From: Sciscionella marina DSM 45152
Lineage (GTDB): Bacteria; Actinomycetota; Actinomycetes; Mycobacteriales; Pseudonocardiaceae
Direction of reading: 5' to 3'
Length of the DNA stretch: 64,000 nucleotides
NCBI RefSeq assembly: GCF_000379465.1
Contig: NZ_KB905395.1
Location: 206 to 64,205, forward strand
In this document: one piece after another, positions 41,820 to 49,558 of the stretch
Position numbering within the stretch: position 1 is the stretch's first letter
Layout of the letters: each line of letters begins with the position of its first letter
Notes under the pieces: model-generated
The model's input: only the letters and a program-made list of their open reading frames with translations
Told to the model about the DNA's origin: nothing
Database searches by the model: none
Program-made: the position numbers and the translations under genes

Positions 41820-44470
41820 GCGGGTTGCTCCTCGTTGAAGTCGTCCCGGTCACCGTGCTCGTCCTCGCCGTCTTCGTCGTCCTGCTCGTTGTCGGCGACG
41901 GCGGCCAGGTCGGTGGCACGGAAGTTGGTGCTCCAGATGCGGTGGAAGTAGTCCTGCGGTCGCCGTAGGTCCATCGCCAGCGCTTCTTCGAGCAGACCGA
42001 GCCCGGCAAGGGCTTTCTCCAGTCCGGCGATGGCGCGGGCGGTAGGTTCGAAGACCTGGTGCAGGTAGTCGGCGGTGGCATCGTCGGGCGCGCGTTCCGC
42101 GAGCGAGCGCCATTGCTCCTGCTTGCGGCGCCAGTAGAGCAGATCCGCGCCGGAGAGCACGAACTTGTCGCAGTTCTCGCAGTCCAGCTTCCAGGGACAA
42201 GCGCCGCCCTGAACCACAGGTTGGAAGGTGCAGAATCCGCCATCAGCCGGGGTGCTGCGCCGCGAGACGTCCAAGGCCAGAGCCATTGCTTCACCGCGGG
42301 TCAGAGATGTGAACTCGCCCGAGAGCAGCTCGCCGGGATGGGGTGCGCCGGGACCGGCGACCCAGACCGCGTGCAGCACGTCTTCCAACTCGGTGTTCGC
42401 GATCTTGACGTAGTGCTCGGCCATGCGATCACTGACCTGCCCCAGATAGCGACGGATCTGTGACAGGTTCGCCCCGGCGCGCAACAGGTTCGTGGCCAGC
42501 GTGTGACGGGCCTGGTGCGCGACCGCCTTGCCCAGGGCCAGGCTTTCCACCCATGCTTTGAAGCGAATGTAGAAGAACGTGTAGCTGACCGCCTTTTCCT
42601 CGTCGTGGTTGCGCATGGGGCTGGGGAACAACGCGATCCGTGCCCGCTCCTGCATGGTGGGCATCCGGCCCTGACGGTGTTCGAAGCGGATCAGTGTCTT
42701 GCGTCGGCGTTCGTCGAGGAGAGCGTAGAGCGATTCGGGGATCCGGATGGCCTCGTCGAAATTGCCGACCTTGGTCTGGTCGTGCCAGAGCATCGGCAAG
42801 CCGCGGTAATGGCCGATGCAGTCCAAACGAAGCTTGATCACCTCGCTGGGACGGCGACCGGTGACAACGATGGCTTCCCAGATATCGCGCAGGCCACGGT
42901 CGTTCGGATCGTAGGTCTCGCTGAACTGCCCGAGGTTGGTCTGATCGGCCAGAGCGCGAGCCAACTCGTCGGAGAACGGGGTTCTGGATCGCTTGTTGGA
43001 CGCTATCCCGTTGGGCATCGCGGCGATGAACCCGTTATCCAGTCCGAACTGCGCGGCCTGCCCGGTTGTCAGCGAGGTGTGGAGGATTTTCCGCGCGTAG
43101 TTGAACACAAGCCGATGTGTGCTGTCGGTGACAGTGCCGGGCTTGCCGTCCTTGCGGAACAGCCCGAGCGACTCCAGCCCATGCCGAGCGCGGTGTCGCT
43201 GGTCGATAACGAAACGTTGAGCATGCTCCTCACACAGTAGCGTGGGATCGTGCCCACCGTCGGGCGCGTCGACCTCGAGGAAAGCACTCAACTCAACACA
43301 AGCTCGGCGCATGCCCTCGAACGAGTTCCGGGAGCGCGGAGGTTTCTCGCCACGCAGCATCTCAGCCATCTGGTCCCAGAGCATGTCCCGCAGCCAGCGC
43401 TGCGAAACCGCGCTGATGTCGAAATGGCTCACGGCATCGGTGAATCGGCGACCGAAATGATCGGTCTCGATGAACCCAGCGTCCCTGGTGTCTGCCGGGC
43501 TGTTGTAGACACAGCGCAGCCCTGCGGTGATGTGACCACAGACCATGCGCTCCATCGAGTCGAGATCCTGACGAGTCAGACCGTCGCCGCCTTGAGCATT
43601 CAGCTCGACAAGGGAAACGACCCTGTGCCGCCGGACACAATTGACCAGCCGCTGAGCTGCGCCGAGCTCCCACCTGGAGCGGTTCTTCACCTGCGCGTGA
43701 GCGTAGAAGCCCCACTGAATCTCGGTCTTGACCAGAGGATGCAGATCCATCACATTGATCTCGCCGACCCGGTAGGCCGGTGCCTGGATCGCGCACCATC
43801 GCCGAAACACAGCCTCGTCTTCATAAAGGATCGGGACGGGCAGGCCACGCGGTTCCAGCCGGTGATACCACGTCTGTGGCAATGTCGCACCGCCTGGACG
43901 CCCTTGACGACGGTACCGTTCTCGATGCTGGAAACACATGCCCAGCGGCGAGTCCGCCAAGGAAGTGCAGACCGCGGTCCCGCACAAGCCATAGCCACGC
44001 AGCTGCTGATCTTGGCTGGCCAGCCACGTCTCGAAGTCGCGAGGCCCGGAAATATCCTGGCGTCCGTTATAGGCGCCCCACCGCGCAGTGTGACGCTGAC
44101 ACAACCCCGTCGTCCTCGAATGCGCCGGTCGGTCCGGGCAGATACGACACACCCCGAGGTCGAAGCCCACTCTCCCCGGGAACGGTTTTGCCGCAGCGAG
44201 GAAGGACGCCATCGTCGTCGTGTCATCCCGCCTGGCGTTCCACGCGGTGATGTGCCTGTAGCACAGGTTCACACCCAGCCTGCGGATCCGCACGCAGCCC
44301 TCAACCACACACTCCCAGCCATAGACAGGGTGTTGCGGCGGGATCTTGATAATGTCGGCTCGGTAGATCGGGTCGAACCCGGGAGCGTTGACCAGGGCAG
44401 TGATCAGCTCCAGCCGGTCACGCCCAACCCGGCTGCCGTTGTCGTTCGGCAGTAGTGTCAAAGGGATCAC
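41816..44470 (-). CDS. tnpB: Tyrosine recombinase TnpB of a Tn554-like element
   Basis: 884 residues, longer than Tn554 TnpB (about 630). The catalytic domain is in the second half: TGRRPSEVIKLRLD (Arg, about residue 537), HQARHTLATNLLRAG (His/Arg, about residue 652), AEHYVKI (Tyr nucleophile, about residue 687). The extra N-terminal part holds three similar Cys/His units (CVVEGCVRIRRLGVNLCYRH, CRICPDRPAHSRTTGLCQRH, CGTAVCTSLADSPLGMCFQH), probable zinc-binding DNA contacts. Another Cys cluster (ACPWKLDCENCDKFVLSGAD) lies after the catalytic domain, as in other TnpB proteins. Overlaps tnpA and tnpC by four bases each. Confidence 0.9.
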   Translation of the reverse strand: MIPLTLLPNDNGSRVGRDRLELITALVNAPGFDPIYRADIIKIPPQHPVYGWECVVEGCVRIRRLGVNLCYRHITAWNARRDDTTTMASFLAAAKPFPGRVGFDLGVCRICPDRPAHSRTTGLCQRHTARWGAYNGRQDISGPRDFETWLASQDQQLRGYGLCGTAVCTSLADSPLGMCFQHRERYRRQGRPGGATLPQTWYHRLEPRGLPVPILYEDEAVFRRWCAIQAPAYRVGEINVMDLHPLVKTEIQWGFYAHAQVKNRSRWELGAAQRLVNCVRRHRVVSLVELNAQGGDGLTRQDLDSMERMVCGHITAGLRCVYNSPADTRDAGFIETDHFGRRFTDAVSHFDISAVSQRWLRDMLWDQMAEMLRGEKPPRSRNSFEGMRRACVELSAFLEVDAPDGGHDPTLLCEEHAQRFVIDQRHRARHGLESLGLFRKDGKPGTVTDSTHRLVFNYARKILHTSLTTGQAAQFGLDNGFIAAMPNGIASNKRSRTPFSDELARALADQTNLGQFSETYDPNDRGLRDIWEAIVVTGRRPSEVIKLRLDCIGHYRGLPMLWHDQTKVGNFDEAIRIPESLYALLDERRRKTLIRFEHRQGRMPTMQERARIALFPSPMRNHDEEKAVSYTFFYIRFKAWVESLALGKAVAHQARHTLATNLLRAGANLSQIRRYLGQVSDRMAEHYVKIANTELEDVLHAVWVAGPGAPHPGELLSGEFTSLTRGEAMALALDVSRRSTPADGGFCTFQPVVQGGACPWKLDCENCDKFVLSGADLLYWRRKQEQWRSLAERAPDDATADYLHQVFEPTARAIAGLEKALAGLGLLEEALAMDLRRPQDYFHRIWSTNFRATDLAAVADNEQDDEDGEDEHGDRDDFNEEQPA

Positions 44471-45645
44471 GGCTGCTGCTCCCAGACGGTGTTCAGCGCG
44501 GCGACGAACATCGGGTCGTGAACATCGACATGGCCGTAGGTCTCGTCGACGGTGGTGGCTGAGGCCCAGCCGCCCGCGTCACGGGCAATGACGGTGTTAC
44601 CGCCGCAGGCATCCAGCACATTGGTGGCGAACTCGTGGCGCCACTGGTGTGGGCGGATCTTGCCGAGTTCCAGGCGGATTCCCGCCCGGCCCAGCATCCC
44701 CCGAGCGGCCACCGTGGCCCAGGGCTGGCCGTAGCCCGGGCCGTGCAACTGGACCAGCAGCATGCCGTGCTCGGCCTCGGACGGGTATTCGGTGGTCATG
44801 TACTCGAAGTAAGTGTGGATCATCGCCGGGCTCGCCCGCCGGATCGCCCCACCCCGAACAATCCCGTCCACCAGCGCCCAGGGGTGTTTGGTCTTGACAC
44901 GGGCACGGTTCGGATTGTTCTCCCGGTGACAGATGTGCACGTGCGGCGATCGGCATTCGCCGCAGGCCGCGCCCTCCCGCAAGTGCAGGTCGATCAAGTG
45001 CAGGCCGCAAAGCTCGCCGATGCGGAACCCGCCATCGTCCAGCCAGGTCACCACCATGCGATCCCGCGCCGCGGACAGCGCCTCGATCAGCCGGCCACGG
45101 GCACCCTGCGGCGGCATCTTCGGGTGCCGCCGCCGAACCGTTTTCGCTGGGGCCAGCGGGTTCGCGGGCACCACCTTCTTGGTGTGGCCGAGGAAAGCCC
45201 GCCGCTTGTCGGCCTTCGTCGGCAACCGGGTGTGCTGGAACTCCTTCGCCACGCCCTGGTTGACCCCGCGCATCCCCTGATAGAGGTAGAAACCCTTCAG
45301 CGCGGCCGCGGTCGTTTCCAGGCTGCGCTGCCCGTAGGGACGCTTGCCCTCCCGCCACGGGCGCCCGAACGGCCCGGCGTACTCGGCACCCAGCAGTCCC
45401 ATGTAGCGCTGCAAATCCCGCAACACCACCAAATCCGTACTCAGGCCGTCGAACTCCAGCCACCGCAGATGATCCACCAGCAGATAGGCATAGGTCCGAT
45501 CCGTCCCGCCCTCACAGGACCGCAGGAACCCATCCGCCATCCGATGAACCTCACCACCGGGAAACACGATCGTATAAGCCCGACGCCCGTTCCCGTGCAC
45601 CACTTCCTGAACCCGGATATTCCCGATAACCAGCCGCCCGGCCAC
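44467..45645 (-). CDS. tnpA: Tyrosine recombinase TnpA of a Tn554-like element
   Basis: 392 residues, near the 361 of Tn554 TnpA. N-terminal SAM-like core-binding domain (RTYAYLLVDHLRWLEFDGLS), catalytic domain with DDGGFRIGELCGLHLIDL (Arg, about residue 210), HQWRHEFATNVLDACGG (His-x-x-Arg, about residue 335) and VDETYGHVDVHD (Tyr, about residue 370). First gene of tnpA-B-C, starting about 120 bases inside the right end of the element, so the promoter must be within that stretch. The ATG overlap with tnpB points to one polycistronic message. Confidence 0.9.
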   Translation of the reverse strand: MAGRLVIGNIRVQEVVHGNGRRAYTIVFPGGEVHRMADGFLRSCEGGTDRTYAYLLVDHLRWLEFDGLSTDLVVLRDLQRYMGLLGAEYAGPFGRPWREGKRPYGQRSLETTAAALKGFYLYQGMRGVNQGVAKEFQHTRLPTKADKRRAFLGHTKKVVPANPLAPAKTVRRRHPKMPPQGARGRLIEALSAARDRMVVTWLDDGGFRIGELCGLHLIDLHLREGAACGECRSPHVHICHRENNPNRARVKTKHPWALVDGIVRGGAIRRASPAMIHTYFEYMTTEYPSEAEHGMLLVQLHGPGYGQPWATVAARGMLGRAGIRLELGKIRPHQWRHEFATNVLDACGGNTVIARDAGGWASATTVDETYGHVDVHDPMFVAALNTVWEQQP

Positions 45646-45755
45646 ACACTCTCCGCTCGCTCGCGCACATCACGAACAACCCGTCCATGATCGATTAGGC
45701 GCGAACAGTAGCGAGCCAGAAGAAGATCCCCAAACGTCACACACACCGTCCACAT

Positions 45756-45766
45756 AGGTCGGTTAA
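45756..45766 (-). repeat. Right terminal inverted repeat of the Tn554-like element
   Basis: AGGTCGGTTAA, the exact inverse of the left end at 40439-40449. Directly followed by GTCCAA (45767-45772), which encodes Leu-Asp at the end of the severed dnaE2 5' fragment. Confidence 0.85.
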
Positions 45767-45976
45767 GTCCAAGTACAAGAAGTCCGTATGGCAGTGGAGC
45801 TCCGCGTACGGTACCTCCCGATCTCCGTCCTCCCACCGCCACCGCACCCGCACATCCCGTGGCGGCACATACACACCACCTCCTCCCCCTACCTCCTGCT
45901 CTGGCCGCTCACCCCCACGCCCCGAAGCCACCCGCTCCACCGATGCCCACGAAGCATCCGGCAATCCGAATCGCAT
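45767..45976 (-). pseudogene. dnaE2: DnaE2 5' fragment cut off by the transposon
   Basis: ATG 45976 opens MRFGLPDASWASVERVASGR, the usual start of actinomycete DnaE2, and ends in PYAELHCHTDFLYLD, the first PHP-domain metal motif, exactly where the transposon begins. The continuation (LDGASSPEELVEEA) is at 40438 and below. A perfect SOS box lies 28 bases upstream. Translation would run about 10 codons into the transposon (LTDLCGRCV) and stop, giving an inactive 79-residue peptide. Confidence 0.88.
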
Positions 45977-46003
45977 CACGCACCACTCCCAAGACCCCCG
46001 CAC

Positions 46004-46019
46004 TCGAACTTACGTTCGA
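46004..46019 (-). promoter_or_regulatory. SOS box (LexA operator) of dnaE2
   Basis: TCGAACTTACGTTCGA fits the actinobacterial SOS consensus TCGAAC-N4-GTTCGA without mismatch. It is placed 28 bases upstream of the dnaE2 start and 159 bases upstream of the divergent gene at 46178. In mycobacteria dnaE2 is LexA-controlled, so the regulation fits. The divergent gene might also be under LexA. Confidence 0.85.
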
Positions 46020-46177
46020 TATGAATTCATAGTCAAGCCGGGCGCCAGCGGTCACCGAAGGTGCCCTCACGGTCGCGTGCTGACATGTGTTCGTCGGCAC
46101 TCCCCGTGGCATGCGCTGCGGGAATGTCAGACCCAGCACCTACGGTGAAGACCTCGACTAGGAAAAGGAGCGATCTC

Positions 46178-46636
46178 GTGGCAGCCGGAACGGTGGATCT
46201 GGAGGACAAAGCACGCCTGACGTGGAACGACCAGGGCAAGACACTGTCCCCGTCCACCCGCGAGGAACGGACCGCCCTGCTGATGGCCAGCACCGCGTTG
46301 GTCGACACGCTGGTACAAACCCTCGGCGGCTACGAGGTCGACGCCGAAGCAGGCACCGCCCGCCTCGCCCCCTCATCAACCCACACAGGTCGCGTTATGA
46401 CCCTTGTGATCCACCTCGCCAACCACTCGATCGAGATACCTGTCCTCGTCGGCGAGACCGTCTGGACCTACTATCCTCACGTCGCGCCCAAGGCACTCAA
46501 AATCGGGGAATCCCACAGCCTCGGAGATCCCCTCGGGCAAATCACCTTTCCCGAAGACGCGAGCACCGACCAGTGGATACCAGTATCAACCCTTGTCGAA
46601 CGCATCATGGATGTTCTCGCTCCAATCTCTACGTAG
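46178..46636 (+). CDS. Hypothetical protein, 152 residues, divergent from dnaE2
   Basis: Unrecognised soluble protein. Helical first 50 residues (REERTALLMASTALVDTLVQ), then a strand-rich part (RVMTLVIHLANHSIEIPVLV, VWTYYPHVAPKAL) and a final helix (VSTLVERIMDVLAPIST). GTG 46178 has AAAAGGAG 8-15 bases ahead. The shared upstream region with the dnaE2 SOS box raises the chance of DNA-damage control. No family or catalytic motif identified. Confidence 0.6.
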   Translation: MAAGTVDLEDKARLTWNDQGKTLSPSTREERTALLMASTALVDTLVQTLGGYEVDAEAGTARLAPSSTHTGRVMTLVIHLANHSIEIPVLVGETVWTYYPHVAPKALKIGESHSLGDPLGQITFPEDASTDQWIPVSTLVERIMDVLAPIST

Positions 46637-46769
46637 GAATGTCCTTAAAACATAATTAGAACTTGTCAGCCCTAAGGCATCGACGATTGGCACGTCGATA
46701 CCGCAGAAAGGATGGGAAAACTTAGGCGGGCATGGCAATGCTCAAACCTCACCGGATTGTAATATGCAA

Positions 46770-47783
46770 TCAATGCATGATGGATATTACAATGGACACA
46801 AATGAGACAGCGAGGGCAACAAATGGAATAGCTTCCTTGGACATCTCCCAAGAAGTCCTGTTCCTCGTCGGATATAGATAGTCCCGGTCGCGTTCTTGCC
46901 GGTTCTGGTCTCGAACTGGATACGGGATATCCGAGTGCAGGACTCGAACCTTTCGAGTCAAGTCACAGCGCCCTGCTGCAACCACCACCATCAAGTGTCG
47001 CAGCAAAAAAGCGAGCTCCCGAGCCAGCTCTAGTTGATCAACCCCGCCCCGTTCGCGCAAATCAACGTCCAGCAGAGGATAAGCTATCTCCAAAGCACGT
47101 TCGCAAGCCCCAGGCGGCACACGCCACAAAAAGCGATGAGTATTGACAGCTCGAAATAGTAACTGAGCAATCCGTCCAACGGTAGGCCAAAGGTGCGCCA
47201 CCAGACGAGGCGGTTTCAATGTCCCATCTCGCCATTTACGACGCCTGTATAGATAATCTAGATGCCTTATAAACCGGCCTGCACGACGCAGGAAACGCAC
47301 CTCCGCAAGAGGGTAAACCCATGCTATAGATGTAAAAGATAGAAGTGCCAATATCAAAAGAGCAGCAACCACAAGACCCCAGGCTATGCCGCCCCATATG
47401 ATCCGCTCGCCCCGGAGATAGGGCACGATATATGCAGCCGCGCCACTCGATAGCAACAGCACTAGTGTAGAAGCTACAATTAGTGGTCGACCAACAGCTA
47501 ACGTTACTCGAACTCTTTTTACGTACCGAATTCGACCAGCGGAAATATTTTCATTCCACTCCTCGTTCAGCGCAGACAGCAGATCTCTAACTTCGCATTG
47601 TTCCACTTGAACATCGGAGCGCGGGAACTGCCCGTCTTTGGATGAATAGAAGGGTTTTCGGCGGCAATCAGTCGAGCTATCACAGCTCGCAAAATTCGAA
47701 GTTTTATCCTCGACCGAGGCAGTACCATCATTGATACTAGACTCACCATGACCCAAGTACTGCGTATCTTCTTTCATTTCCAC
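46770..47783 (-). CDS. AT-rich membrane protein of unknown family, 337 residues
   Basis: About 70 polar N-terminal residues rich in Ser/Asp/Cys precede two membrane segments (LIVASTLVLLLSSGAAAYIV and WGGIAWGLVVAALLILALLS, about residues 100-160). A cytoplasmic basic region of about 140 residues follows (RFIRHLDYLYRRRKWRDG), with one segment at the very end (IPFVALAVSFVSIVISIMH). Base composition is far more AT-rich than its neighbours, indicating separate origin. It sits alone between the dnaE2 region and the conjugation block. No known motif; an accessory or defence-type role is conceivable but not shown. Confidence 0.6.
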   Translation of the reverse strand: MEMKEDTQYLGHGESSINDGTASVEDKTSNFASCDSSTDCRRKPFYSSKDGQFPRSDVQVEQCEVRDLLSALNEEWNENISAGRIRYVKRVRVTLAVGRPLIVASTLVLLLSSGAAAYIVPYLRGERIIWGGIAWGLVVAALLILALLSFTSIAWVYPLAEVRFLRRAGRFIRHLDYLYRRRKWRDGTLKPPRLVAHLWPTVGRIAQLLFRAVNTHRFLWRVPPGACERALEIAYPLLDVDLRERGGVDQLELARELAFLLRHLMVVVAAGRCDLTRKVRVLHSDIPYPVRDQNRQERDRDYLYPTRNRTSWEMSKEAIPFVALAVSFVSIVISIMH

Positions 47784-47918
47784 CTCAACCGACTAAGCAG
47801 ATTCACATTTGCCCGCCAAGCATACTTTTCGACAACCAACGAATGCAACCCGCCCCTCAGGGCTCTGCGACTCCTACCTAAAGTCATTTACCAAGAAGGC
47901 GATTCAGAAAAATCTGCA

Positions 47919-48962
47919 CTATAGGCCAACCCTTGTTGCGCCTAAGAATTCGCCGATAACACGCAGATTGGCCTCGTGGATCTTCTCTCCGGATTGCGGT
48001 GCTTCTACCTGGTGGTTGTTGCCGCTGTAGATGGCGATGTGATGAATGCTGCTGGGGCTACTTCCGTAGAAGAGGAGGTCTCCGGGCTGAAGGTGGTCTC
48101 GGGGGATTTGGTGTGCTGCGGTTGCTTGGTATTGGGCTGCTGATGTTCTGGGGAGGGTGGTTTTGCCTTTGGTGGCTTGGTAGTAGGCGTAGCGGACGAG
48201 GCTGGAGCAGTCGAAGCCGGTGACGCCTGCGTCGATACCGGTGCCTTGGCTGGGTCCGTTGAGGGTTCCGCCTCCCCAGGCGTAGGGAGTACCGATCCAT
48301 TTTCGGGCGGCGCTGATGACCGCGCCTGCTGTGCCGCCGGGTGTTTGGGTGGGTTGCGTGGCGGCATATTTCTGTATGATTTTGCGGATTTTGGCGATGT
48401 AGTTGGTGGTTTCGGGGAAGGGTGGGACGCCGCCGTATTGCAGTACGCGGCCGGGTCCGGCGTTGTAGGCGGCGAGGGCGAGGTCGATGGTGTTGCCGCT
48501 GAGTCCGGGGTGTGCGTGGATGGTGCGGACTTGGGCGCACATGTAGTTGGCTTGTGTGGGTATGGCGTCGGCGGGGTCGGTTGGGTCGGTTGTGCCGTCG
48601 TGGTTGCCGTCGATCTTGTAGGTGTTCCAGGTTGAGGGGAGGAATTGTGCGAGTCCTTCGGCTCCGCTGCTGGGATTGTGGGCGTGGGGATTCCATCCGG
48701 ATTCGGTTTCGATCTGCGCTGCGAGCAGTGGTGCGGTGATTTCGGTGCAGGTGTGGGCGGCTTGGTGCAGCGGTTCGGTGGCCCATTTTGGTACGCTTCC
48801 GGGGCGTAGCTGGGTGTCGTTGCTGTCGACGCTGCTGTCTTGTTTCTTGACTGCGCTGCTGTATCCGGTGGCGCTGCCCAGGACCATGAGTAGGAACAGG
48901 ATGAGCAGGAGCATCGGCGAGGCCGCCAGTGCTACGCCGAGGGCGATGTTGCTGCGCCGCAT
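47919..48962 (-). CDS. Conjugation cell-wall hydrolase: SLT transglycosylase plus NlpC/P60 peptidase
   Basis: 347-residue bifunctional peptidoglycan hydrolase that would open the wall for the transfer channel (VirB1-like role). Membrane anchor at residues 5-32. Lytic transglycosylase part: QIETESGWNPHAHNPSSGAE with Glu87, then GLAQFLPSTW and LALAAYNAGPGRV (about residues 160-172). NlpC/P60 part: GFDCSSLVRYAY with Cys252, and HHIAIYSGNN with His near 307. The start overlaps the stop of the lipoprotein gene (TGATG). The gene ends the minus-strand conjugation block. Confidence 0.9.
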   Translation of the reverse strand: MRRSNIALGVALAASPMLLLILFLLMVLGSATGYSSAVKKQDSSVDSNDTQLRPGSVPKWATEPLHQAAHTCTEITAPLLAAQIETESGWNPHAHNPSSGAEGLAQFLPSTWNTYKIDGNHDGTTDPTDPADAIPTQANYMCAQVRTIHAHPGLSGNTIDLALAAYNAGPGRVLQYGGVPPFPETTNYIAKIRKIIQKYAATQPTQTPGGTAGAVISAARKWIGTPYAWGGGTLNGPSQGTGIDAGVTGFDCSSLVRYAYYQATKGKTTLPRTSAAQYQATAAHQIPRDHLQPGDLLFYGSSPSSIHHIAIYSGNNHQVEAPQSGEKIHEANLRVIGEFLGATRVGL

Positions 48963-49534
48963 CAGTGCCCGCCTGGGACGGGTGGCATGTCCCCGGCGTC
49001 GGAGATGGAGAGCTGATTGATTCGCCAGCGGAGTGGTTGTCCTGTTGGGTGTTGGAGGGTGCAGTAGACGGCGTGCCCGAGAAGCGGTTTGCGGGCCCCA
49101 TCGGGTGTGACTGCGCTGCGTTGGGCGAGGACGCCACTCGAGCGAATGTTCCCGCGGGTATCGGGCGGGTCATCGGTGATGTGCCGCGTGGTGACTTCCA
49201 CGCGGGCGTGGCTTTGTTGGAGTTGGGGCCATTCGTCGTCGCGGATGCCGTCCTGTTGGTAGGTCTTGGAGAGTGGTCCGATCAGGTAGCGGCGTGCCGC
49301 TGTTGTTCGCGCGCGTTGTGGGGTGTCTTCGGTGTTGGTGTTCCAGGACAGCAGAGTTGTCGCGAACTCGGCGCATACCTGGTTCGGTGATGCGTACCGC
49401 TGCGAGGCATGGGTGGTCGCCGGGCGCCGGTGGTGGACCTGGACGTGGTGGGTGACGGTGCAGGCGGATGTGCTTACCGCGGCGAGCAGGGCGACGCGGA
49501 GCAGGCGCGTGTTGATGGTGCTGCGCTGTTGCAT
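48962..49534 (-). CDS. Conjugation-associated lipoprotein, 190 residues
   Basis: Signal peptide with lipobox-like STSAC (Cys25), a His/Arg-rich stretch (THHVQVHHRRPATTHASQRY), then a mixed helical and strand-rich domain (FATTLLSWNTNTEDTPQRAR ... VEVTTRHITDDPPDTRGN ... LGHAVYCTLQHPTGQPLRWR). Layout resembles small extracytoplasmic proteins found in actinomycete type IV secretion loci. It is coupled to the hydrolase gene by overlap and follows the giant methylase-helicase gene by 24 bases, so all share one operon. Confidence 0.72.
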   Translation of the reverse strand: MQQRSTINTRLLRVALLAAVSTSACTVTHHVQVHHRRPATTHASQRYASPNQVCAEFATTLLSWNTNTEDTPQRARTTAARRYLIGPLSKTYQQDGIRDDEWPQLQQSHARVEVTTRHITDDPPDTRGNIRSSGVLAQRSAVTPDGARKPLLGHAVYCTLQHPTGQPLRWRINQLSISDAGDMPPVPGGH

Positions 49535-49558
49535 TGGATACTCCCCCAGGTTGTGTGG

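Larger units (their letters stand above)
40439..45766. mobile_element. Tn554-like transposon (tnpA-tnpB-tnpC plus cargo) inserted in dnaE2
   Basis: 5328 bases bounded by perfect 11-base inverted ends, TTAACCGACCT (40439-40449) and AGGTCGGTTAA (45756-45766). Inside are two tyrosine recombinases and a coiled-coil TnpC-like protein with four-base overlaps, the gene set and order of Tn554. Flanking hexamers ATCCAG and GTCCAA both derive from one Leu-Asp codon pair of dnaE2. They differ at two wobble positions, as expected when a tyrosine recombinase leaves different junction hexamers rather than a true target duplication. The remaining gene, at 40594-41111, is cargo. Confidence 0.88.
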
